This document shows, piece by piece, positions 1 through 6,255 of a stretch of 6,786 bases of DNA (position 1 is its first letter; every line of letters starts with the position of its first letter). The stretch spans positions 1 to 6,786 of the forward strand of contig JAJYGM010000352.1 of the NCBI GenBank assembly GCA_021785095.1, written 5' to 3'. The position numbers and the translations under genes were made by a program. This DNA is from Actinomycetes bacterium (GTDB taxonomy: Bacteria > Actinomycetota > Acidimicrobiia > Acidimicrobiales > Bog-793). The notes beneath the pieces were generated by a model, which was not told the DNA's origin, did no database searches, and was given only the letters and a program-made list of their open reading frames with translations.

Positions 1-211
1 CGTCCACCGAGGCCGGATCGGCGACGTCGAGCCGGCGCGCCCGTGCCGTGGCGCCACCATCGCGCTCGAGCGCGAGCTCGGCCGCAAGGGTCTCGATTCG
101 ATCGACCCGGCGCGCCCCGAGCACGAGCTCGAACCCGTGCGCTGCGAGCAACCTTGCCGTCGCGGCCCCGATACCGCTCGAGGCCCCCGTCACCACTGCC
201 GTGCGAGCCAT
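1..211 (-). CDS. SDR family oxidoreductase, N-terminal part (cut by window edge)
   Basis: This is the first 70 codons of a classical short-chain dehydrogenase/reductase, read leftwards and running off the left edge. The N-terminus [13 protein letters not shown] (residues 5-17) is the TGxxxGIG dinucleotide-binding turn after the first beta strand of a Rossmann fold. An ARR at 33-35, at the end of the second strand, suggests preference for NADP(H). LDVAD at 61-65 is the usual strand-3 Asp motif contacting adenine. The catalytic Ser, Tyr and Lys lie outside the window, so substrate cannot be inferred. The ATG at 211-209 is chosen because it sits just before the first strand; an AGGG lies about 9 nt upstream of it, and a stronger GGAGGGG lies further off. 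It follows the MarC gene on the same strand by 45 nt and may be co-transcribed with it. Family assignment is firm, function unknown. Confidence 0.88.
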   Translation of the reverse strand, partial: MARTAVVTGASSGIGAATARLLAAHGFELVLGARRVDRIETLAAELALERDGGATARARRLDVADPASVD

Positions 212-256
212 AGGCGGCGACCCTACCGCCCCTCCGCGCTGTCGAGAGGAACCCGT

Positions 257-847
257 TCAGTGGGCAAGGGCAGTCGCCCCGTCGACGACGAGCTGGACGG
301 CGATGGCGGCGAGCAGGAAACCGAAGATCCGGGTGAGGAAGTGCAGCGCGGCCGACGGGATCCATGTCGCGAGCTGCTCCGCGATGAGGAAGACGAGCGC
401 GATCACGACGACCGTCGCGAGGATGCCGAGGTACACCCCGACGTGCGCCCCGACGCCCGGCTGCTGGCGCACGAGCACCATCACCGTCGCGATGGCGCCC
501 GGTCCGGCGAGGAGCGGCGTCGCAAGCGGAACGAGCGCGATCCCGCCCTCGCCCTCGGGCGGCGTCCCGTGGCCCTGGAGCATCTCGAGGGCGACGAGCA
601 CGAGCAGCAACCCGCCGGCGATCGACAGGCTCGCGAGCGACACGTGCAGGTAGTTGAGGACCACCTGCCCGAAGAGGGCGAACACGAGCACGACGGCCAT
701 GGCGGCAAGCGATGCGGCGAGCGCGGCCCTCTGTGCCTGGCGGTGCGGCTGCTCGCGAGTGAGGGACAGGAACACCGGTGCCGTGCCGATCGGGTCCATC
801 ACGACGAACAGCGTCACGAACGTCTTGCCGAAGGCGGCCCAGCTCAC
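257..847 (-). CDS. MarC family (UPF0056) integral membrane protein
   Basis: This 196-residue protein is almost entirely hydrophobic and belongs to the MarC/YhgN family. The family's function is not settled: despite the name, E. coli MarC was shown not to be needed for multiple antibiotic resistance. About six membrane segments are visible, near residues 6-28, 41-67, 69-90, 104-127, 133-162 and 168-195. Family marks are DPIG at 18-21 in the first segment, IAGG at 76-79, PLLAGPGAI at 111-119 in the fourth segment, and a closing RIFGFLLAAIAVQ at 173-185. The two halves look like a pseudo-repeat, as in other MarC proteins. Length matches the family (about 200). The start is GTG at 847-845; an in-frame TAG lies just upstream, so no longer form is possible. 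A perfect AGGAGG ends only 1 nt before this GTG. The gene lies 67 nt downstream of the SDR at 915-1742 on the same strand. Confidence 0.93.
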   Translation of the reverse strand: MSWAAFGKTFVTLFVVMDPIGTAPVFLSLTREQPHRQAQRAALAASLAAMAVVLVFALFGQVVLNYLHVSLASLSIAGGLLLVLVALEMLQGHGTPPEGEGGIALVPLATPLLAGPGAIATVMVLVRQQPGVGAHVGVYLGILATVVVIALVFLIAEQLATWIPSAALHFLTRIFGFLLAAIAVQLVVDGATALAH

Positions 848-914
848 GCCTCCTGTCTAGTTCGCCTCTCGGCGGGCTCGCGGCTCCTGCCCGACCCGGT
901 GAGCACGGCGAACC
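848..914. other. Intercistronic gap with nested inverted repeats
   Basis: This 67-nt gap separates the SDR stop from the MarC start. It holds a 7-bp inverted repeat, GTTCGCC at 860-866 and GGCGAAC at 907-913, which encloses a shorter one, CGGGC at 873-877 and GCCCG at 889-893. There is no T-run on either strand, so this does not look like an intrinsic terminator. It could fold as an intercistronic RNA stem or be a by-product of high GC. I see no convincing -35/-10 promoter. Confidence 0.3.
849..854 (-). promoter_or_regulatory. Shine-Dalgarno AGGAGG with abnormal spacing to the marC-like start
   Basis: The minus strand reads AGGAGG, then one base, then GTG (847-845). This is a perfect anti-16S match but far closer to the start than the usual 5-9 nt. 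The next in-frame GTG is at 817-815, about 31 nt from the motif, and would remove ten residues of the first membrane segment. The first GTG therefore remains the best start by homology, with the spacing unexplained. Confidence 0.5.
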
Positions 915-1742
915 TCAGAGCCCGAGCACCGCCCGGGCGATCCGGTCCTTCACAGCGGGAGGCGTGAGCGGCAACACCGCCGCCGCCAGGTACGCGTCCG
1001 GGCCGACGAGGTAGCGCGCCCGGGGGATCTTCGCCTGCAACGCCCCTGCGATCACCCGCGCGCAGGCGGCCGGGTCGCCGAGCAGCGGAGCAGCCAGCTG
1101 GATCGCCTTGTGCACACGCTCGTACGCCGTGCGGTAGCGCTCGCTCGGGCTCGCTATCACCTGCTCTTCCCAGATCTCGGTCCGGAACCCTCCCGGCTCC
1201 ACGAGGATCACGTGAACGCCGTCGCCCCCGACCTCGGCCCGCAACGCGTCGCTGAGCCCCTCGAGAGCGTGCTTGGCAGCCTGGTACCAGCCCGACAACG
1301 GCGTCGTGGTGCGGCCGTAGATCGAGGAGATGTTGACGATGCGGCCGCCCCCTGCGGCACGTAGGTGGGGAAGCGCCAGCCGGCAGAGCCGTGCCGGTGC
1401 GAGGACCATCGTCTCGAGGATCTTTCGCGCTTCGTCCTCCGAGGTGTCCTCGACCGCGCCACGAAGCCCGAAGCCGGCGTTGTTCACGAGCCCGTAAAGG
1501 GACCCGTGAGCGTCGACCACCTCGTCGATGACCTCTGCACAGGCTTCGGCGTCTGTCACGTCGAGCCGCACGGCGTGCACCGACACGCCGGCGCCGTGTG
1601 CAGCTCCCTGCAGCGCTTCGAGCTTGTGCTCGGAGCGGTACGTGCCCACCGAGTCGAAGCCACGCTTCGCGAGCTCGATCGCCGTCTCGAGGCCGATCCC
1701 GGAGGTGGCGCCGGTGGTGAGGACGACTTTTCGTGTGGGCAT
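915..1742 (-). CDS. Classical SDR oxidoreductase (17-beta-HSD-like type)
   Basis: This 275-residue NAD(P)-dependent short-chain dehydrogenase/reductase carries TGATSGIG at 10-17 (cofactor turn), LDVTD at 60-64, NNAG at 87-90, NISS at 137-140 with Ser140 as the likely catalytic Ser, and YQAAK at 153-157 with Tyr153 and Lys157. EPGGFRT at 208-214 is the PG motif after the active site. The tail with RYLVGPDAYL resembles the 17-beta-HSD-like classical SDR group (cd05374 type). The position normally held by the tetrad Asn, in the helix-4 motif vNvxG, appears to be Met112 (LETMVLAP). The ATG at 1742 is preferred: it sits right before the first strand, with GGTGG about 6 nt upstream; an in-frame ATG at 1802 would add 20 non-conserved residues and overlap the divergent gene region. 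Substrate is unknown. A link with the divergent acyl-CoA carboxylase operon is plausible, since atu clusters contain SDRs (AtuB, AtuG), but unproven. Confidence 0.9.
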   Translation of the reverse strand: MPTRKVVLTTGATSGIGLETAIELAKRGFDSVGTYRSEHKLEALQGAAHGAGVSVHAVRLDVTDAEACAEVIDEVVDAHGSLYGLVNNAGFGLRGAVEDTSEDEARKILETMVLAPARLCRLALPHLRAAGGGRIVNISSIYGRTTTPLSGWYQAAKHALEGLSDALRAEVGGDGVHVILVEPGGFRTEIWEEQVIASPSERYRTAYERVHKAIQLAAPLLGDPAACARVIAGALQAKIPRARYLVGPDAYLAAAVLPLTPPAVKDRIARAVLGL

Positions 1743-1809
1743 CACGATCCACCGTAGGGCGAGAGGCGATGGCCCCTGGCAGAGCATGCCGCTCTCGCGC
1801 AAGGATCAC
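1743..1809. promoter_or_regulatory. Divergent intergenic region, probable back-to-back promoters
   Basis: These 67 bp lie between the leftward SDR and the rightward TIGR03084 gene, so they, perhaps with upstream coding sequence, should hold both promoters. I see no clear TTGACA/TATAAT-like pair. A 7-bp inverted repeat, GCGAGAG at 1759-1765 and CTCTCGC at 1792-1798, has a 26-nt spacer; a smaller AGAGC/GCTCT pair (1781-1785, 1791-1795) surrounds the palindrome GCATGC. These could be operator half-sites. AAGGA at 1801-1805 is the likely ribosome binding site of the rightward gene. Confidence 0.4.
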
Positions 1810-2640
1810 ATGCATGAGATGGCGAGTCGAGCGATGACGGGCGTCGAGGGGCTGCTGCCCGACCTGGTGGCCGAACACGAGGAGCTCGACGCCGTGGTCA
1901 CTGACATCGAGCCCGAGGAGTGGGTGACACCGACTCCTGCCGAGGGATGGGCGATCCGCGACCAGATCAGCCACCTGACCTACTTCGACGCCTCGGCCGC
2001 TCTCGCCCTCGTCAACCCGGAGCGGTTCGAGGAGCACAAGCGGGCGCTGTTCGCGGGCGAGCTCGGGCCGACCCCCGACATCGCGCTCGGTCGTGAGGTG
2101 GAGCCGCAAGAGCTGCTCGAGCACTGGCGCACGGGACGGGTCGACCTCGTCGACGCCGCAGGCGCTGCCGAGCCCTCCGTTCGCGTGCCCTGGTACGGAC
2201 CACCCCTCGGCCTTGCCAGCTTCATCACTGCCCGGCTGATGGAGACCTGGGCACACGGCCAGGACATCCGCGACGCCATCGGCCTCCCGCCGTGCGTGAG
2301 CGACCGCCTCCGGCACATCTGCCACCTCGGTGTGGCCGCTCGGGCCTATGCGCACGCCGTGCACGGAGTCGAGGACGACGCCACCCCGGTCCGGGTCGAG
2401 GTCGTCGCGCCAAACGGCGCGATCTGGGCATGGGGACCCGAAGAGGCCGCCGACCGCATCACCGGCAGCGCGCTCGGGTTCGCGCTCGTCGTGACCCAGC
2501 GACGCCATCTTGACGACACGGACGTGCGGGCACAGGGTCCGGCCGCCACCCGCTGGCTCGCGATCGCTCAGGCGTTCGCCGGACCGGCCGGCGCGGGGAG
2601 GGAGCCCGGGCTCGCCGTTCCCGGGCTCCGGAACGGCTGA
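1810..2640 (+). CDS. TIGR03084 family / mycothiol-dependent maleylpyruvate isomerase-like protein (DinB fold)
   Basis: This 276-residue protein belongs to the DinB-like/maleylpyruvate isomerase N-domain superfamily, best matching the TIGR03084 group. Visible marks are the opening helix GLLPDLVAEHEELD (14-27), the GWAIRDQISHL segment (46-56), and METWAHGQD (144-152). His55, Glu145 and His149 have the spacing of the zinc ligands of Corynebacterium glutamicum maleylpyruvate isomerase (His52, Glu144, His148), so a bound metal and mycothiol-type thiol chemistry are plausible. The reaction itself is unknown. The C-terminal part after about residue 175 is the variable domain, ending in a low-complexity Gly/Pro/Ala tail that overlaps a DNA hairpin. 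The start is uncertain: ATG 1810 has AAGGA 4 nt before it; ATG 1819 (giving MAS) and ATG 1786 are alternatives, and upstream in-frame sequence is antisense to the SDR. The stop lies 9 nt before the carboxylase beta start, so it heads that operon. Confidence 0.87.
   Translation: MHEMASRAMTGVEGLLPDLVAEHEELDAVVTDIEPEEWVTPTPAEGWAIRDQISHLTYFDASAALALVNPERFEEHKRALFAGELGPTPDIALGREVEPQELLEHWRTGRVDLVDAAGAAEPSVRVPWYGPPLGLASFITARLMETWAHGQDIRDAIGLPPCVSDRLRHICHLGVAARAYAHAVHGVEDDATPVRVEVVAPNGAIWAWGPEEAADRITGSALGFALVVTQRRHLDDTDVRAQGPAATRWLAIAQAFAGPAGAGREPGLAVPGLRNG
2601..2629 (+). repeat. Perfect 10-bp inverted repeat at the TIGR03084/beta-subunit junction
   Basis: GGAGCCCGGG at 2601-2610 and CCCGGGCTCC at 2620-2629 are exact reverse complements around a 9-nt loop. 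Nine of ten pairs are G:C, so the RNA stem should be very stable. It lies in the last codons of the TIGR03084 gene, ends 8 nt before its stop codon and 20 nt before the GTG of the beta subunit. No U-run follows, which argues against an intrinsic terminator. It could tune translation coupling or protect a processed mRNA end; the function is inference. Confidence 0.65.
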
Positions 2641-2649
2641 GCGGGCGAG

Positions 2650-4287
2650 GTGCCGGTCCTCAGGTCCTCACTCGACACGGCGAGCGAGGAGTTCCAGGCG
2701 AACGACTCGGCCATGCGCGAGATGCTGGCGGAGCTCCGCAGGCTGCTCGAGGAGGCGGAGGCCGGAGGCGGTCCGGACTCGACCGCGCGCCTTCGCAGCC
2801 GCGGCAAGCTGCCCGTGCGCGAACGGGTCGGGCTCCTCCTCGATCCTGATTCTCCCTGGCTCGAGCTCTCTGCTCTCGCCGGCAACGCGACGAACTACGC
2901 CGTCGGAGGCGGCCTGCTGCTCGGCATCGGCCTCGTGTCGGGCACCGAGTGCGTCGTGCTCGGCAACGACCCGACCGTGCTCGGCGGCGCGATGACCGCC
3001 GTGGCCTACCGCAAGATCGAGCGCGGGATCCAGGTCGCCCGCGAGAACCGCCTCCCGTACGTGCAGTTCGTGGAGTCGGCCGGCGGCGACCTACGTGGTG
3101 GCGGCGGCGGGGGAGGCGACCCGGAAGCGGCTCTGCGGGCGAACATGGGCCATTTCTCTGAGACCGGCAGCATCTTCCACGACATCACCGAGCTCTCGGG
3201 TCTGCGGATCCCCTCGGTGTCGGTCGTCTTCGGCAGCTCCACGGCCGGAGGCGCGTACCAGCCCGGCTTGTCGGACTACAACATCTTCGTCAAGCGCCAG
3301 GCGAAGGTGTTCCTCGGTGGTCCGCCGCTCGTGAAGATGGCGACAGGCGAGGACTCCGACGACGAGGAGCTCGGCGGAGCCGAGATGCACGCCGCCGTGA
3401 GCGGCCTCGCCGACTACCTCGCCGACGACGAGCACGAGGCCATCCGAATGGCCCGTGACGTGATCGCTCACCTCCACTGGCGAAAGCTCGGTCCCGGGCC
3501 GACCGAGCGGCCGGACGACCCGCTGCACGACCCCGAGGAGCTCCTCGGCCTCGTCTCACCCGATCTCCGGGCTCCCCTCGACGTGCGCGAGGTGATCGCG
3601 AGGGTCGTCGACGGCAGCCGTTTCGAAGAGTTCAAGCCCCTCTACGGGTCGACGCTCGTGTGCGGCTGGGCGTCCATCCACGGGTTCCCGGTCGGCGTGC
3701 TCGGCAACAACGGCGTGCTGTTCTCCGACTCCTCGCAGAAGGCGGCGCAGTTCATCCAGCTGTGCAACCAGATCGACACGCCGCTCCTGTTCCTGCAGAA
3801 CATCACGGGCTACATGGTCGGCCGGGACTACGAGCGCGGCGGCATCGTGAAGCACGGGAGCCAGATGATCAACGCGCTCTCGAACTCGACGGTGCCGCAC
3901 ATCACCGTCATCCTCGGCGCGAGCTACGGCGCCGGGAACTACGGCATGGGCGGGCGTGCCTTCGACACCCGCTTCGTCTTCCTCTGGCCGACGGCGAAGA
4001 TCGCCGTGATGGGGCCGCGCCAGATGGCCGGCGTCATGTCCATCGTCCGCCGCCAGCAGGCGGCGCGGCGCGGCGAGGAGATCGACGAGGCCGCCGAGGA
4101 GATGCGCACAGCCTTCGTCGAGCAGATGGCAGAGCGGGCCTCCCTCGCCATGTACGCCACGGGCCGCGTGGTCGACGACGGCGTCATCGACCCGCGGGAC
4201 ACCCGCCACGCCGTCGGCATGGCCCTGTCCGCATGCCACTCCAACGTCGTGCAGGGGGCCCGCAACTTCGGGGTGTTCCGGCTGTGA
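2650..4287 (+). CDS. Acyl-CoA carboxylase beta subunit (carboxyltransferase), MCC/GCC-like
   Basis: This 545-residue crotonase-fold carboxyltransferase moves CO2 from biotin on the alpha subunit to an acyl-CoA. The N-lobe (about 20-275) has the RGKLPVRERVGLLLDP entry (51-66), GNDPTVLGGAM (105-115), the oxyanion-type loop STAGGAYQPG (197-206), and FLGGPPLVKMATGE (221-234). The C-lobe (about 300-540) has GNNGVLFSDSSQKAAQFI (352-369), FLQNITGYMVGRDYE (381-395), and the second glycine loop GASYGAGNYGMGGRA (423-437). AGGAY and QNITGYMVG resemble methylcrotonyl- and geranyl-CoA carboxylases rather than propionyl-CoA carboxylases, pointing to an alpha,beta-unsaturated substrate. Residues 150-156 are seven glycines in a row, an odd loop. 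The GTG at 2650 is chosen because the LDTASEEFQAN stretch (8-18) is typical of the family N-terminus; the ribosome site is weak (GGGCGAG). The 3' end overlaps the alpha gene by 4 nt. Confidence 0.95.
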   Translation: MPVLRSSLDTASEEFQANDSAMREMLAELRRLLEEAEAGGGPDSTARLRSRGKLPVRERVGLLLDPDSPWLELSALAGNATNYAVGGGLLLGIGLVSGTECVVLGNDPTVLGGAMTAVAYRKIERGIQVARENRLPYVQFVESAGGDLRGGGGGGGDPEAALRANMGHFSETGSIFHDITELSGLRIPSVSVVFGSSTAGGAYQPGLSDYNIFVKRQAKVFLGGPPLVKMATGEDSDDEELGGAEMHAAVSGLADYLADDEHEAIRMARDVIAHLHWRKLGPGPTERPDDPLHDPEELLGLVSPDLRAPLDVREVIARVVDGSRFEEFKPLYGSTLVCGWASIHGFPVGVLGNNGVLFSDSSQKAAQFIQLCNQIDTPLLFLQNITGYMVGRDYERGGIVKHGSQMINALSNSTVPHITVILGASYGAGNYGMGGRAFDTRFVFLWPTAKIAVMGPRQMAGVMSIVRRQQAARRGEEIDEAAEEMRTAFVEQMAERASLAMYATGRVVDDGVIDPRDTRHAVGMALSACHSNVVQGARNFGVFRL

Positions 4288-6254
4288 TCCGGCGCCTCTT
4301 CGTCGCCAACCGCGGCGAGATCGCCCGACGCGTCATCCGCACCGCTCATGCGATGGGGATGACGACGGCCGTGGCCTTCGCCGAGAGCGACGCGTCGGCG
4401 CCGTTCGTCGCCGAAGCCGGCACCGCCGTCGCCCTGGCAGGCCGCACCGCAGCCGAGACCTACCTCGACCAGTCGGCGCTCATCGAAGCGGCCCGGCGGG
4501 TCGGAGCGGACGCCATCCATCCCGGCTATGGCTTCCTCTCCGAGAACGCCTCCTTCGCCCGGGCGGTCGAGGGAGCGGGGCTCGTCTTCGTCGGGCCGCC
4601 GCCCGACGCGATCGAAGCGCTCGGGGACAAGATCACCGCACGCGAAGCCGCCGCCGCGGCCGGTGTCCCCGTGCTGATGGCGGCGCCGGACGAGCACCTC
4701 GTGGCCCTTCCCGTGATCATCAAGGCGGCAGCAGGCGGCGGAGGCAAGGGGATGCGGATCGTCCGTCGCCGCGAGGACCTGGACGACGCTCTCGGCGCCG
4801 CCCGCCGGGAGGCGAGGTCTGCTTTCGGCGACGAGCGCGTCTTCCTCGAGCCGTACGTCGAGCGGGCTCGCCATGTCGAGATGCAGATCTTCGGCGACAG
4901 CCACGGCAACCTCGTCCACTGCTTCGAGCGCGAGTGCTCGATCCAGAGACGGCACCAGAAGGTCATCGAGGAGGCACCCTCGAGCGTCGTCGACGAGGGG
5001 CTGCGCGAGACGATGGGCGAGGCCGCCCTCCGGATCGCGAAGGTTTTCGGCTACACGAACGCCGGGACGGTGGAGTTCCTGCTGGCAGAGGACGGACGCT
5101 TCTTCTTCCTCGAGGTGAACACCCGCCTCCAGGTCGAGCATCCCGTCACAGAAGCGATCACGGGACTCGACCTCGTCCGCGAGCAGCTGCTCGTGGCCGA
5201 GGGAGAGCCGCTCTCGTTCGACCAGGGCGACCTTCGCATCGAAGGTCACGCCATCGAGGCGCGGCTGTACGCCGAGGACCCCGAGCACGGCTACCTGCCG
5301 GTCGCAGGCACCGTCGAGCTCTGGCGGCCAGCCACCGACCCGTTCGTCCGAGTGGACTCTGGCATCGCGACCGGCTCTGTCGTCGGGATCGAGTTCGACC
5401 CGATGCTCGCCAAGGTGATCGCGCACGCGCCGTCGCGCCGGGAGGCCGCCGCGCGCCTCGCTCTCGCCCTCGCCGGAACGAGCGTCCTCGGGCTCAGGAC
5501 GAACCGGGACCAGCTGATCTCGATCCTCGGTGACGAGGCTTTCCTCGCCGGCGACACGACGACGGCATTCCTCGAGGAGCGCTTCGTCGCCACCCGGCTC
5601 CGCCCGGCGCGAGACGACGTGCGGCTCGCTGGCGTGGCTGCAGCCCTCGCCGCCGAGGTCGCATCGCTCGCCGAGCGCCGCCACCTCACAAGCCTGCCGA
5701 GCGGGTGGCGCATCAGCGCCATGCCGCCACAACGCCGGGTCTTCCGGGTCGACGGCTCGGACAGCGACCTGGCGGTCGACTACGCCCGCCGGCGGGACGG
5801 TCGATACGCCGTCACAGTGTCAGACGGTGCCGGCGAGAACAGCGAGTCGGACCACATCGTCGAGCGCCGTGAGTCCGGCCTCGTCGTCGACGGCCTGAGG
5901 CCGGCCATACGAGTCGATCGCCTGGCGGGGAACCGCACCGTCGTGAGCTTCGACGACGGCGCCTGGGTCGAGCTCCACGAGCGCTCCCGCTTCCCCGAGC
6001 CGGAGACTCCGGAGTCACAGGGTGCGCTCGTGGCGCCGATGCCGGGCACCGTGCTGTCTGTCCATGCCGACGTCGGCGACGTCGTCGAGATTGGGACGCT
6101 CCTCGTCGTCGTCGAGGCGATGAAGATGGAGCACCGCATCACCGCGCTCTTCGCCGGCACGGTCCGGGCAGTGCACACCGCGCCCGGCGCGCAGGTGGCG
6201 AGCGGAGACATCCTCGTGGCGATCGAGGCGCACGAGACGCGGGAGCATGCCTGA
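4284..6254 (+). CDS. Acyl-CoA carboxylase alpha subunit (biotin carboxylase, BT, biotin carrier)
   Basis: This 656-residue subunit carboxylates biotin with ATP and bicarbonate, then presents it to the beta subunit. Biotin carboxylase (about 1-450): ANRGEIARRVIRTA at 7-20, HPGYGFLSENASF at about 75-87, an ATP-grasp Lys147 followed by GGGGKGM at 151-157, ECSIQRRHQK with Lys226, and EVNTRLQVEHP with Glu277, Asn279 and Arg281, all matching key residues of E. coli AccC. A divergent middle (about 455-575), with LPSGWR, corresponds to the BT domain that joins alpha and beta in MCC-type enzymes. The biotin carrier domain (about 582-650) has APMPGTV and EAMKMEH, with Lys614 the biotinylation site. Length fits MCC/GCC alpha subunits (about 650-670). 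The GTG start at 4284 overlaps the beta stop (GTGA) with GGGGTG 8 nt upstream, so the two subunits are translationally coupled. No catalytic residue I can see is missing. Confidence 0.96.
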   Translation: MIRRLFVANRGEIARRVIRTAHAMGMTTAVAFAESDASAPFVAEAGTAVALAGRTAAETYLDQSALIEAARRVGADAIHPGYGFLSENASFARAVEGAGLVFVGPPPDAIEALGDKITAREAAAAAGVPVLMAAPDEHLVALPVIIKAAAGGGGKGMRIVRRREDLDDALGAARREARSAFGDERVFLEPYVERARHVEMQIFGDSHGNLVHCFERECSIQRRHQKVIEEAPSSVVDEGLRETMGEAALRIAKVFGYTNAGTVEFLLAEDGRFFFLEVNTRLQVEHPVTEAITGLDLVREQLLVAEGEPLSFDQGDLRIEGHAIEARLYAEDPEHGYLPVAGTVELWRPATDPFVRVDSGIATGSVVGIEFDPMLAKVIAHAPSRREAAARLALALAGTSVLGLRTNRDQLISILGDEAFLAGDTTTAFLEERFVATRLRPARDDVRLAGVAAALAAEVASLAERRHLTSLPSGWRISAMPPQRRVFRVDGSDSDLAVDYARRRDGRYAVTVSDGAGENSESDHIVERRESGLVVDGLRPAIRVDRLAGNRTVVSFDDGAWVELHERSRFPEPETPESQGALVAPMPGTVLSVHADVGDVVEIGTLLVVVEAMKMEHRITALFAGTVRAVHTAPGAQVASGDILVAIEAHETREHA

Positions 6255-6255
6255 G

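Noticed and set aside
48..967. Plus-strand open frames opposite the MarC and partial SDR genes
   Set aside because: Their translations are Arg/Ser/Ala or His/Asp/Glu-rich without domains, while the minus strand encodes clear MarC and SDR proteins.
1528..1809. Upstream extension of the TIGR03084 protein
   Set aside because: It is antisense to the conserved N-terminus of the SDR and has no family similarity; starts at 1786-1819 fit better.
844..2508. Minus-strand open frame of about 554 codons crossing the SDR and the TIGR03084 gene
   Set aside because: It is Arg/Gly/Asp-rich low-information sequence antisense or out of frame to two well-supported genes; such frames are common in GC-rich DNA.
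2601..2629. Hairpin as a rho-independent terminator
   Set aside because: No T-run follows and a tightly linked gene starts 20 nt later, so termination here is unlikely.
3660..4283. Upstream in-frame extension of the alpha subunit by 208 codons
   Set aside because: The extension is an out-of-frame Arg/Pro/His-rich translation of the beta gene; the biotin carboxylase fold begins right after GTG 4284, which has a ribosome site and the classic 4-nt overlap.
3939..5732. Minus-strand open frame of about 597 codons antisense to the carboxylase alpha and beta genes
   Set aside because: The sense strand encodes complete, motif-rich carboxylase subunits; the antisense product is charged, shows no recognisable domain and reflects third-position GC bias.
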